Source: Pyrinomonadaceae bacterium
GTDB lineage: Bacteria; Acidobacteriota; Blastocatellia; Pyrinomonadales; Pyrinomonadaceae
Assembly: GCA_028284415.1 (NCBI GenBank)
Contig: JANQRU010000004.1
Coordinates: 1,550,001-1,614,000 of the forward strand
Direction of reading: 5' to 3'
Length of the DNA: 64,000 nt
Part shown: positions 8,863-17,735 of the stretch, one piece after another
Layout: each line of letters begins with the position of its first letter
How positions within the stretch are numbered: the first letter of the stretch is position 1
Program-made: the position numbers and the translations under genes
Notes under the pieces: generated by a model
What the model saw: only the letters and a program-made list of their open reading frames with translations
What the model was told of the DNA's origin: nothing
The model's database searches: none

Positions 8863-10092
8863 ATGAAAATTGTTCGAATAATTGCAAGATTGAACGTTGG
8901 TGGACCTGCAAGGCATGTTGTTTGGTTAAATCAGGCTTTGCAGGGAGATGAATTTCAATCTGTGCTTTTGACTGGAAGAGTGCCCGAAGGCGAGGAAGAT
9001 ATGAGTTACTTCGCGGAGCAACATTCGGTCAAGCCGATATTTATTGAAGAAATGAGTCGGGAACTCTCAACGAAAGACATAATTTCTTTGTGGAAAGTTT
9101 ACCGTTACTTTCTTGAAGAAAAGCCTGATATTATTCACACACATACGGCAAAAGCAGGAAGTGTTGGCAGAGCAGCAGGATTTCTTTATCGTTGGTTAAC
9201 GGTCAAAACTTTGATAGGTAAACCTCGTCAGGTCAAGATTATTCACACTTTTCATGGTCATATATTTCATGGTTATTATGGCAATCTGAAAACAAAAGTA
9301 TTTTTATTTATTGAGAAGTCGCTGGCAAAGTTGGCAACACATAAAATAATTGTTATTAGCAAACAACAAAGAAAAGAAATACATGATGATTTTGGTGTAG
9401 GAAAAAATAGCCAGTTTGAGATAGTACCGCTTGGGATTGATCTAAAGACTTTTGAAAATTGGCGTGAAAAGAAAGAGAGTTTAAGAAAGGAAATTGATGC
9501 AAAAGAAGATGAAGTATTGATCGGACTTGTTGGGCGTCTAACGGAAGTAAAAAATCACAATTTATTTTTGGAAGTAGCGAGGCTATTCAAACAAAGAAAA
9601 AAAGAAGACTTTCCGAATGTTAAGTTCGTCATAATCGGAGACGGACATCTGAGAAGTGAATTGGAAAACAAGGTTGAGGAAGAGAAACTTTCCGACATTG
9701 TTAAATTTCTTGGTAATCGTAATGATGCAGAAGTTTTTTATGCAGGACTTGATATTGTAGCTTTAACCTCGGTCAACGAGGGAACACCGCTTTCCTTGAT
9801 AGAAGCGATGGCAAATGAAAAGCCTGTAATTTCTACTTTGGTTGGAGGAGTTGTTGATCTGCTCGGCAAAACAAGTTCGGAAGAAAATAGCTTTGCGATT
9901 TACGAAAGAGGTATTGGTGTAAAAACAAATGATTCAGAAGGCTTTTTTCAAGGGTTGCTTTATCTTCTAAAAAATGAAAAACTTCGTCTTGACCTAAGTA
10001 AAAACGGAAAAAAGTTTGTATTGGAAACATACGATAAAAATCGCTTGGTAAGCGATATAAAGCATTTGTATAAAAGTATGTTTACAGGTTAA
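8863..10092 (+). CDS. Family 4 glycosyltransferase
   Basis: GT-B-fold enzyme of 409 residues. The N-terminal acceptor domain has LNVGGPARHV, the usual glycine-rich loop of GT4 enzymes, and THTAKAGSVGR; the donor site has SVNEGTPLSLIEAMA, which carries the EX7E motif. I start it at the ATG at 8863; a TTG two codons upstream is possible but less likely. A stem-loop lies just ahead of it. It follows the asnB-like gene by 188 bp and precedes the initiating phosphosugar transferase. Sugar specificity is unknown. Confidence 0.88.
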   Translation: MKIVRIIARLNVGGPARHVVWLNQALQGDEFQSVLLTGRVPEGEEDMSYFAEQHSVKPIFIEEMSRELSTKDIISLWKVYRYFLEEKPDIIHTHTAKAGSVGRAAGFLYRWLTVKTLIGKPRQVKIIHTFHGHIFHGYYGNLKTKVFLFIEKSLAKLATHKIIVISKQQRKEIHDDFGVGKNSQFEIVPLGIDLKTFENWREKKESLRKEIDAKEDEVLIGLVGRLTEVKNHNLFLEVARLFKQRKKEDFPNVKFVIIGDGHLRSELENKVEEEKLSDIVKFLGNRNDAEVFYAGLDIVALTSVNEGTPLSLIEAMANEKPVISTLVGGVVDLLGKTSSEENSFAIYERGIGVKTNDSEGFFQGLLYLLKNEKLRLDLSKNGKKFVLETYDKNRLVSDIKHLYKSMFTG

Positions 10093-10108
10093 GTTTCTGT
10101 AAAAAAAG

Positions 10109-10137
10109 TTGATTTTATTTGTACAATTTTGTAATAA
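10109..10137 (+). promoter_or_regulatory. Possible sigma70-type promoter
   Basis: TTGATT (10109-10114) and TAATAA (10132-10137) are separated by 17 bp, 45 bp upstream of the phosphosugar transferase start. Such matches are easily found by chance in AT-rich DNA. Confidence 0.3.
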
Positions 10138-10182
10138 AATATTACTTTCAGTATCACAGTCTTAATCCAAAAGTAAGTATTT

Positions 10183-11991
10183 ATGTTCACAGTTGTTTCA
10201 GCTCCCATAATGATTGTAGCAATTAGTTTTGCTATTTCATTAGTCCTTACATACATAGTGCGTAAATTGGCACGGAATTACGGGTATGTAGCCAAGCCCA
10301 AAGCAGATCGTTGGCACAAGAAACCAACAGCTTTAATGGGCGGAGTTTCTGTTTTTCTCACAACTATCATTGCTTACCTTATATTTGTACCAAAAACTCC
10401 TGAATCTTGGATTGTTTTGGGAGGAAGTGCATTTCTTTTCGTAGTTGGTTTAGTTGATGATCTACTAAATATAAAACCTTATCAAAAACTCATCGGACAA
10501 TTCATTGGGGCGGCAGTCGTTATTGTTTTCGGTTTAGTTTTACCTTGGACAGATTATCCTGTGATAAACATCGGATTGACTTTGTTTTGGATAATTGGGA
10601 TAACCAATGCGATAAACCTCTTAGACAATATGGATGGGCTTGCCGCAGGTATTTCAGCTATAGCTGCATTTACATTAGCCATTGTTTTAGGAGCTAATGG
10701 TCAGGCAACCGAATTACTTATAATCTCCGGTTTCATCGGTGCCTTGTTAGGGTTTCTAGTCTTTAACTTCAATCCTGCAACCATATTTATGGGAGACGCA
10801 GGCTCAATGTTTATCGGCTATTTCTTAGCGAGTTCTGTGTTGCTAAACGAGGTTGGAGGTCGTTCAAGAAGTATTTTATCCGTTTTAGCTGTTCCCGCCT
10901 TAATTTTATTTGTTCCAATATTTGATACAACATTTGTAACAATCTTAAGAAAGATATCCGGGCGTAAGGCTTCGCAGGGGGGACGCGATCACACTTCCCA
11001 TAGACTTGTTGCTTTAGGACTTTCAGAGCGAAAAGCGGTTTTAATGCTTTATAGCTTTGCGATTTTGGCAGGAGTTGTTTCACTTACAATTCGACAACTT
11101 CAAACAGTTCAAGGATTAGCTATTTTAGCTTTATTCTCTCTAACGCTCGCAATTATCGGAGTGTACCTGGCGAAAGTTAAGGTTTACGAGGAAACTGAGG
11201 AGGAACTTGCACTTAAAAACAACGCTGCATTTGGATTCTTAGTAAATCTTTCATACAAGCGTCGAATTTTTGAAGTCTTTTTAGATGCTGTTCTGATAAC
11301 GCTTGCTTACTATACCGCATATCTTCTCGTTCGTGGAAGCAACTTTGAACAGACTGCAGATTGGGATGCTTTTATAAACTCATTACCGCTTTTAATTGTA
11401 ATGAAATTGGGAGCTTTCCTAGTCGTGGGAGTCTATCGTGGGCTTTGGAGATATACGAGCATTCAGGACTTTGTTACTTTTGCCAAAGGAGTAATCCTCG
11501 GGTCAATTTTAAGTGTTTTGGCAGTTTTGCTGCTATACAGATTCCAAGGATATTCGAGAGCCGTGTTCTTTTTGGATGGGTTGCTTTTGCTTTTTGCAAT
11601 TGCTGGTAGTCGTATGGCTTTCAAGCTTTTCCGGCAACTTATTCCATCGCCCATGGCTGAAAAAGGCAGAAATGTCTTGATATACGGAGCTGGTGATGGT
11701 GGAGAGTTGGTTTTGCGGGAATTAAGAAACAATCCGGACTGGCAATATAATCCGGTTGGATTTATTGACGATGATCCATTAAAAAAAGATAAAGTCATTC
11801 ATGGATTAAAAGTGCATGGAGGTAATGGAAAACTTCCCGTGATCTGTAGAGATAATAGTGTCCAGGAAATACTTCTTTCTTTTCGGGATATTTCTCCTGA
11901 AAGATTAAGAGAGGTAAAAGAAATCTGTAATGATGCCAACGTTTCTTTGAAGAGAGCGTGGATTAAAATTGAACCGATTGATTTTGTCTAG
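10183..11991 (+). CDS. Polyprenyl-phosphate sugar-1-phosphate transferase (WecA/MraY type) fused to CapD/PglF-like N-terminal half
   Basis: 602-residue membrane protein. Residues 1-330 are a WecA/TagO-type transferase that would load the first phosphosugar onto undecaprenyl phosphate: Mg-binding DD at 92-93, NLLDNMDGL at 145-153, GDAGS at 204-208 and the His loop H270/H273 near its end. Residues 355-602 carry four more membrane segments and then a Rossmann domain (GAGDGGE at 502-508), matching the membrane and CoA_binding_3-like parts of CapD/PglF/FlaA1 nucleotide-sugar dehydratases. The catalytic SDR domain that normally follows is absent. The transferase half looks active; the second half probably binds a nucleotide sugar or regulates. 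This is the best candidate for the initiating enzyme of the cluster. Confidence 0.87.
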   Translation: MFTVVSAPIMIVAISFAISLVLTYIVRKLARNYGYVAKPKADRWHKKPTALMGGVSVFLTTIIAYLIFVPKTPESWIVLGGSAFLFVVGLVDDLLNIKPYQKLIGQFIGAAVVIVFGLVLPWTDYPVINIGLTLFWIIGITNAINLLDNMDGLAAGISAIAAFTLAIVLGANGQATELLIISGFIGALLGFLVFNFNPATIFMGDAGSMFIGYFLASSVLLNEVGGRSRSILSVLAVPALILFVPIFDTTFVTILRKISGRKASQGGRDHTSHRLVALGLSERKAVLMLYSFAILAGVVSLTIRQLQTVQGLAILALFSLTLAIIGVYLAKVKVYEETEEELALKNNAAFGFLVNLSYKRRIFEVFLDAVLITLAYYTAYLLVRGSNFEQTADWDAFINSLPLLIVMKLGAFLVVGVYRGLWRYTSIQDFVTFAKGVILGSILSVLAVLLLYRFQGYSRAVFFLDGLLLLFAIAGSRMAFKLFRQLIPSPMAEKGRNVLIYGAGDGGELVLRELRNNPDWQYNPVGFIDDDPLKKDKVIHGLKVHGGNGKLPVICRDNSVQEILLSFRDISPERLREVKEICNDANVSLKRAWIKIEPIDFV

Positions 11992-12058
11992 ACTTTGTAA
12001 TTTACTCAATATCAAATAAAATAACCCAAATTCTATTAAATCTCAGTTTGCACTTTCT

Positions 12059-13324
12059 ATGTCTAATAGATCAATAAGAATAGAATCAACAATAAGTCGT
12101 ATTTTGGTGGCTGCGATTGCGGTAGGTTTTGTAATTGTAGCCATTTATACGTTTGTATGGTTGTTTGCTGATTCCATTTCGGATAATGCCCAAGACAAAA
12201 ATGTTGCAGAATTTGCTAGTGGTCTAGCTCCGTATAATCCACAGTCACATTATTCTTTAGCTGTTTTACTGGAAAATTCATTTATTCCTGAGGATATACC
12301 AAAATCTTTAGCTGGGTTTGAAAAAGCTGTCGCTCTTTCACCCAACGACTATCGTTTGTGGCTTGCATTGGGAAAGGCACGCGAACGTAATGGGGATGCA
12401 AAAGGTGCTGAGTTAGCATTGAAAAAAGCCTCAGAACTCGCTCCGAATTATGCACAGGTTCAATGGGCTTATGGAAATATTTTGCTTAGACAAGAAAAAA
12501 ATAAAGAAGCCTTTAATTTAATCGGTAAATCAGTTAAAAATGATCCCACTTTGGCAAATTCGGCTGTGACGACAGCGTGGCAGGTCTTTGATGGAGACGT
12601 AGAAAGAATAAAAGAAATAGTTGGGGATTCAGACTATACAAGAGCTGCTTTAGCATCATTCCTGATAAAAGAGAAAAGATATAATGATGCAATGACTTTT
12701 TGGAACAGCATTTCTAAGAAAGAAAAGATAAATACTTTTGAGAGAGAAGGAAAAGCATTATTATCTAATTTAATAAATGCGAAAAAATACCAGTTAGCAG
12801 TTCAAGTCAAAAATGATTTTTCTTCTGGAAACAATAAGATAAAGATCGGAAAAATCAATAATCCAAGTTTTGAGCAAGATATCAAAACTGATAAGCCCGA
12901 AGCATTTGAATGGCAGTTGGGTAAGGGAAGTCAACCACAAATAGGTATTGATACGCGAGAAAAACGAAGGGGCAATCGAAGTTTGGGTTTGGTGTTTGGG
13001 GCGGTAAATAACAGAGACTTCAAAGAAATTTCTCAAGTCGTTCCTGTAGAAAGCGGCACACAATATGAACTTGAATTGTCTTACAAGTCCAATTTAGATA
13101 CAACAGCTAAGTTCGTATGGGAAGTTTTGGATACCTCCGACAACAAAGTTATTGCTTCATCAAGTGTGATTGAGGAAAAAGCAGATTGGACAAAGCTAAG
13201 TGTTAATTTTAGTACTTCAGAAGAAACTCAAGGAATAAGAATCAGACTTGTTCGTTCAGAATGCGGTTCAAAACTTTGTCCTACTTCGGGCAGATTATGG
13301 TTCGATGAGTTTTTATTAAACTAA
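12059..13324 (+). CDS. Membrane-anchored TPR protein with C-terminal carbohydrate-binding-like domain
   Basis: 421 residues: one N-terminal membrane anchor (about 13-37), TPR repeats with typical A/Y/P spacing (for example LAPYNPQSHYSLAVLL, LAPNYAQVQWAYGN) over about 55-170, a helical linker, then a beta-rich domain from about 265 (NNPSFEQ... to WFDEFLL) that resembles CBM_4_9/CenC-type carbohydrate-binding modules. It ends 19 bp before the O-antigen ligase-like gene, so the pair is probably one operon. It may hold or guide the polysaccharide during polymerisation or export. That role is inference from domains and position. Confidence 0.75.
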   Translation: MSNRSIRIESTISRILVAAIAVGFVIVAIYTFVWLFADSISDNAQDKNVAEFASGLAPYNPQSHYSLAVLLENSFIPEDIPKSLAGFEKAVALSPNDYRLWLALGKARERNGDAKGAELALKKASELAPNYAQVQWAYGNILLRQEKNKEAFNLIGKSVKNDPTLANSAVTTAWQVFDGDVERIKEIVGDSDYTRAALASFLIKEKRYNDAMTFWNSISKKEKINTFEREGKALLSNLINAKKYQLAVQVKNDFSSGNNKIKIGKINNPSFEQDIKTDKPEAFEWQLGKGSQPQIGIDTREKRRGNRSLGLVFGAVNNRDFKEISQVVPVESGTQYELELSYKSNLDTTAKFVWEVLDTSDNKVIASSSVIEEKADWTKLSVNFSTSEETQGIRIRLVRSECGSKLCPTSGRLWFDEFLLN

Positions 13325-13342
13325 AAGATCAAAGTAATAAAA

Positions 13343-14779
13343 GTGGAAAATAATACAGAAATTACAAATTCTTCAGAATGGATTAGTGCACCCTCAAATA
13401 CTAAACCAACCAAATTAAGCGGAGCAGTGTTTTTTATGATCTGCTTGACGCTGATTTTTTCGAGCATTGCGTACGGAACTGTTGATACATGGTCGTTTGG
13501 TTTTCTCTCATTATTTGTTGGTCTAATAATACTTTTTTGGGCTTTGGATGCTTGGAATAGAAAAGAACTATTGATCAACACAAATATAATCCAAATACCT
13601 TTAATCGGCATAGTTTTGTTGGGATTTATACAGCTTTTGCCACTTCGAGGAGTAATGTATCCGAGTGAATTGTTATCCATCCCCGCAGACAATTCACTTT
13701 CTCTTGATCCATATTCAACTAAATTGGCGATTGTAAAATACGTTATCTTTTTAATTGTTTTTTCTGCCTCTTTAACTTTTATCAATTCACCAAAAAGACT
13801 AAGAAAAGCTGTTTTTACCATCATAATTTTTGCAGCCTTGATGGCTTTTTACGGAATTTTACAAAACTTAGCCGATGCGGAAACTATTTATGGCTTGCGT
13901 CCCGTACCACATGCAGAGCCCTTTTCTGCTTATGTAAACCGGCACCACTTCGCAGCATTTATGGAAATGACGATTGGGCTCACACTCGGAATGTTATTTA
14001 TCCAATCCACCAAGAAAGATAAATATCTGCTTTTGATAATTGCCGTTATTCTGATGGGAATTGCCGTAATAATGACAGGTTCACGAGGCGGTTTGATAAG
14101 TTTGATAGGGGTTTTAGGGTTTTTAGTATTATTGACAGTTGTCTATGGAGATAGAAAGCAATCGAAAGAAAAGAGCCCCCTTTTTAATAAAAAAAACCTT
14201 TCAGTTATAGTTGGAAGTGTCTTTCTTGTCATTACATTATTTAGCTTGACTATTTGGTTAGGAGCAGGCGATAAGGCTTTACGTGGAACTGGACTGCAGG
14301 TAAATGATCCTGATTTTTCTACTGGGCGGATTCATTTTTGGACAACAACTCTGCAAATCATTCGGGATAATCCAATTTTAGGTACGGGATTAGATGCATT
14401 TGGTGTGACTTTTACAAAGTACGATACTTGGAACGGAAACTTGCGTCTTGAGCAAGCCCACAATGATTATTTACAGGCATTGTCTGACGGAGGAATCATT
14501 GGATTTCTTTTAGTTGCTGTCTTTGTGTTTTTATTATTCAAGCAAGGACTAAAAGTTATAAGAGAGTCAACAGATAGATTTAGGAAAGGAACAGCAATAG
14601 GGGCATTAGCAGGCTGTTTTGGGATTTTGATCCATAGTCTGTTTGATTTTCCTTTACGCACAAATGCAAATTCTCTATTCTTTTTAGTTTTAGTCGCGGT
14701 TGCTGTAAATTCAATTAATTATCCTAAACTTCACAGAAGAAGAGTCAAGGTAAAGAAAAAGCAGCGTAAAGCTGCTTAG
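13343..14779 (+). CDS. O-antigen ligase / Wzy-type polymerase family membrane protein
   Basis: 478-residue polytopic protein with about twelve membrane segments and the Wzy_C (O-antigen ligase) region: a large periplasmic loop containing STGRIHFWTTTLQIIRDNP, then GTGLDAFGVTF and RLEQAHNDYLQ, whose Arg and His-Asn residues are hallmarks of the family. It either polymerises the repeat unit or attaches the glycan to its carrier. The start is a GTG at 13343, 19 bp after the TPR protein. The tail is strongly basic. This is the last gene of the polysaccharide cluster; no flippase (Wzx), Wza or Wzc gene is seen in the window. Confidence 0.88.
   Translation: MENNTEITNSSEWISAPSNTKPTKLSGAVFFMICLTLIFSSIAYGTVDTWSFGFLSLFVGLIILFWALDAWNRKELLINTNIIQIPLIGIVLLGFIQLLPLRGVMYPSELLSIPADNSLSLDPYSTKLAIVKYVIFLIVFSASLTFINSPKRLRKAVFTIIIFAALMAFYGILQNLADAETIYGLRPVPHAEPFSAYVNRHHFAAFMEMTIGLTLGMLFIQSTKKDKYLLLIIAVILMGIAVIMTGSRGGLISLIGVLGFLVLLTVVYGDRKQSKEKSPLFNKKNLSVIVGSVFLVITLFSLTIWLGAGDKALRGTGLQVNDPDFSTGRIHFWTTTLQIIRDNPILGTGLDAFGVTFTKYDTWNGNLRLEQAHNDYLQALSDGGIIGFLLVAVFVFLLFKQGLKVIRESTDRFRKGTAIGALAGCFGILIHSLFDFPLRTNANSLFFLVLVAVAVNSINYPKLHRRRVKVKKKQRKAA
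14759..14777 (-). terminator. Short hairpin at convergent gene ends
   Basis: aagcagc and gctgctt (14759-14765 and 14771-14777) form a 7-bp stem around a 5-nt loop, overlapping the last codons of the ligase-like gene. On the minus strand it is followed by a T-rich run, so it could terminate the minus-strand TPR gene. Confidence 0.4.
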
Positions 14780-14810
14780 AAAGAAGTCAAAAATTTAGTT
14801 TTTCTAATTA

Positions 14811-16562
14811 CTAATTATCCTTTGTAAGTCTGGTTTTAGCAGCAAGAGCCTCCTGATAAGCTCCACCTTTTACGTTTCCAATTTGAAGTGCCGCGTCATA
14901 TATCTTCATTGCATATTCATTTTGGTCATAAAATTCGTAAATTCTACCCAAAGCAAAATAGGACAATGAAACCCAAGCACGATCATCTGCCGAGGTTTTA
15001 TCAGTTATTGGCAGAGCTGTCCGAATTGCGTTTGTATAATGCACAATTGCAACCTGCAGACGTTTTCTAATTTCTTCAGATTGATCTTTATTAAGTTCTC
15101 CCGCAGAAAGATTAAATACTTGTCCAAGAGCGTAATGAATTCTAACTTTTTCAGGATTTTCATTGAGAAGTTTTTTCAGCTCTTGTTCTGCTAATTGATA
15201 TTTCTTTTCTGCAATCATTTTGTCTATTTCGACAAGTTTGGCAGTAAGCGGTCCACCTAGTAATTCAATTTGGGGATTATTGGCTTTTCGGGCGGTTTTA
15301 GCACGTTCTCTTGCATCAGCATACTGCTCAAGTCTCTCGCTTTCTCCCGAAGGTTTTAATGATACGACCCAATCAGTTAAAGAACTCGCAATGTCAAAGC
15401 CCGAATCCTCAGTCCCTTGTAGTTTATCAGCAAAATAAAATGCTAAAACAGCACCATTTTCATAACTTTCGGAAAGCCTCAAAGCGGATTCATCTGCCAG
15501 AGACTTTTTAAATTCATTAAGCTTAGCGACAACCTCTCGTTTGTCAGAGTCTTCTTTTAACGAATCAATCTTTCGTCTTGCCTGAAAAGTAGCTACCTGC
15601 ACTTTTCTGTATTCTTCCTCGCGTATATCAACGGCGGCAACCAACGAACGGGACACTGCCAAAAATGGATCAGGTGAAATATTCGGGTTGTTTTTTCGAC
15701 TGGCTTCTAGAAGCTTTTTAATTTCATCGCTCTGTGCAAGTATTTCCTTCGCATTTTTCAAAACCAATGGGTCTAACACAAATTGTAAATAAGCACGGCG
15801 AGCATCAGAGGAACTTAAGTCAATTTCGGGCGGAACGACTGCGAAATAATTATCCCCGATATTTAGGAAGTTAATTGTTCCTTTTGCGGCTAGCAATTCA
15901 GGTACGATTTTGAAGCTTCTTTCTCTGTCGAAAGATTTGTATTTTGGTTTATCTTTTTTATCTTTTGGTTCTTCTACTTTTACTCTTTCAACATAAAAAA
16001 GCTGAGGTCGGGTACGTAGATAAGCTGTTAAATCACGAACCATTTCTCTAGCGGAGAGTCTAAGTCTATCGCCTTCCTTTTTATATTTGCCGTAATAGTT
16101 TGCAATTTTTGCTGAAACGCCCGGGGTCTTATTAAATTCTTTTGCCAATGAGGCGAAATCTAAAACTTCTAGTAAGTCATCCGGTAGGTCATCTGATCTC
16201 TCAGGCTGAGTAAGTTCGGGATACTCAGACAAGCTGTACGCCATTGAAATAAATGGTGATATAACTTCCTCCGGTGTTGCTGAAGAATGTCGTTTCTTAT
16301 ACTGCTGAACAAAAATTTCAATTTTTTGGCGAAGTTCAGGATTAACCTTTTGGAGTGAATCCTGTAAATCTTTACGAATCGTCTCGCCTTCTTTTCCTAA
16401 AGGTGTATCTACATTGGCAACTTCTAGAGCTGATAACACGAGTATCAATCTTTTATCAGGCTCAATTTTTACACCGTAGCTAGATAAATTGAAACTCTGT
16501 GTTTGTGCAAAAGTGCTGATGCAAAAAACTGCAATTACAATAAACGGTAAAACTTTTTTCAT
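14811..16562 (-). CDS. Secreted protein with C-terminal TPR repeats, unknown function
   Basis: 583 residues when started at the ATG ending at 16562, which gives a clean signal peptide (MKKVLPFIVIAVFCISTFAQ); an ATG 13 codons upstream would hide this signal. The body is charged and largely helical, with a Lys-rich stretch (KVEEPKDKKDKPKYK). The last ~110 residues hold TPR-like units (IHYALGQVFNLSAGELN, AWVSLSYFALGRIYEFYDQNEYA). I do not recognise the long middle part. It converges on the polysaccharide cluster. On the minus strand an inverted repeat (about 16590-16603 with 16652-16664) lies ahead of the start and could fold in the leader. Confidence 0.72.
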   Translation of the reverse strand: MKKVLPFIVIAVFCISTFAQTQSFNLSSYGVKIEPDKRLILVLSALEVANVDTPLGKEGETIRKDLQDSLQKVNPELRQKIEIFVQQYKKRHSSATPEEVISPFISMAYSLSEYPELTQPERSDDLPDDLLEVLDFASLAKEFNKTPGVSAKIANYYGKYKKEGDRLRLSAREMVRDLTAYLRTRPQLFYVERVKVEEPKDKKDKPKYKSFDRERSFKIVPELLAAKGTINFLNIGDNYFAVVPPEIDLSSSDARRAYLQFVLDPLVLKNAKEILAQSDEIKKLLEASRKNNPNISPDPFLAVSRSLVAAVDIREEEYRKVQVATFQARRKIDSLKEDSDKREVVAKLNEFKKSLADESALRLSESYENGAVLAFYFADKLQGTEDSGFDIASSLTDWVVSLKPSGESERLEQYADARERAKTARKANNPQIELLGGPLTAKLVEIDKMIAEKKYQLAEQELKKLLNENPEKVRIHYALGQVFNLSAGELNKDQSEEIRKRLQVAIVHYTNAIRTALPITDKTSADDRAWVSLSYFALGRIYEFYDQNEYAMKIYDAALQIGNVKGGAYQEALAAKTRLTKDN

Positions 16563-16785
16563 TTTATTTGCAATGATTAGAAATTTGATAGCAAAGCCCA
16601 CAATCCAAATAAGAGAAATAAAGGGGGTTACAAAAAATTCTGTTATTTACTTTGTGGCTTTGCTGAAAATAAAGATGCTTTATGTCTAAATTTAGATGCT
16701 TTGTTTTAAGCAAAAAATAAAGGACAAAGGATTATAAAATCACATTTATCCCTCATCCTTTTTAATTAAAATTAATCTTAAATCC

Positions 16786-17133
16786 TTATTCGTAACTTGC
16801 TAATGCTTCTCCTTCATCATCGAAGGTATCAAAAACAGTTAAGAGTTTTGTGATAGCCAAGAGGTCTTGAATCTTTTGCGTCAGATTGAGAAGCTTAAGT
16901 TTTCCACTTTCTTTATTTACTGCTGTAAAACTCGAAACAAGCTCGCCAATGCCACTAGAATCAATGTATCCAACTTCTCCGAGGTTTAAGAGAATACTTT
17001 TTTTACCTTCGCCTAAAAGACGACGTATTGTATTACGAAGAGCAACACTTCCTTCACCGATAGTTACCTTGCCGCTCATATCAAGAATCGTTACATCGCC
17101 TGCTTGACGTTCAGAAATATTAAGTTCAGCCAT
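16786..17133 (-). CDS. STAS-domain anti-anti-sigma factor (RsbV/SpoIIAA family)
   Basis: 115-residue single STAS domain. It should bind and neutralise an RsbW-type anti-sigma kinase when unphosphorylated. The phosphoacceptor region reads [11 protein letters not shown], with the serine pair at about residues 58-59 as in SpoIIAA. A good Shine-Dalgarno (TAGGAGAT) lies a few bases ahead of the ATG. Its likely partner, an RsbW-type kinase, is the next gene upstream on the same strand (86 bp apart), but no sigma factor gene is in the window, so the output is unknown. Confidence 0.92.
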   Translation of the reverse strand: MAELNISERQAGDVTILDMSGKVTIGEGSVALRNTIRRLLGEGKKSILLNLGEVGYIDSSGIGELVSSFTAVNKESGKLKLLNLTQKIQDLLAITKLLTVFDTFDDEGEALASYE

Positions 17134-17218
17134 TTTTATCTCCTATTTTTAAATTAAATTATTGCTAAAAATTAATAGACGAAATTTATCAAAAATTCCT
17201 AAATAAAACAAAACTAAA

Positions 17219-17632
17219 TTAATGGTTTTTCACCATTTTTACGAGCATTCCACCATCCGGATGATTATGCCATTCGACTACATCTATAAAATTCTGCATA
17301 AATAGTATGCCACGACCATCCTCTTTCATTAGATTTTCAGGATTTGTTGGATCGGGAACGTCTTTGACTGAGAATCCCTGCCCATAATCGCGTATGTGAA
17401 TTTCCAGATTGGCTTCGGAGTTTTTCACATCAATATTGACTTGCTTTGACTCATCAAGTTTATTGCCGTGTTTGACTGCATTGGCGATTGCTTCACGCAC
17501 AGCCATATCAATACCGAAAATTGCATCTTCGGCAAATCCTGCGTCTTTAGCAAATTCGACGGTTTTAACGACCGCCTCATCTATGGATTCAATTTTGCTC
17601 GGAATAGAGATTGTTATTTGTTTTTCTTCCAC
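17219..17632 (-). CDS. Anti-sigma regulatory kinase, RsbW/SpoIIAB family
   Basis: 137-residue HATPase_c_2 protein of the GHKL fold. The N box reads REAIANAVKHGNKLD, the G1 box DYGQGF followed by VPDPTNPEN, and the G2 region GRGILFMQNF. It would phosphorylate the STAS protein encoded just downstream and sequester a sigma factor or other target. The start codon is GTG. It is divergent from aroA with only about 100 bp between. A second, related kinase domain fused to a receiver occurs at 52863-53669 and shares VKHGNK, PDPT and GRG motifs, so these two are paralogs. Confidence 0.92.
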   Translation of the reverse strand: MEEKQITISIPSKIESIDEAVVKTVEFAKDAGFAEDAIFGIDMAVREAIANAVKHGNKLDESKQVNIDVKNSEANLEIHIRDYGQGFSVKDVPDPTNPENLMKEDGRGILFMQNFIDVVEWHNHPDGGMLVKMVKNH

Positions 17633-17735
17633 ACTAATACTAGATAAAACGCACTTTTTGTTAATTTTGTTTCTTCTAAGTTTGCTTTTTATTGAGGTTT
17701 ATGTCAAGAACATATTTTTGGAAAAGAAGACGTAT

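Noticed and set aside
17409-17735. N-terminal extension of aroA
   Set aside because: Runs over the divergent anti-sigma gene; EPSP synthase homology starts at the ATG at 17736.
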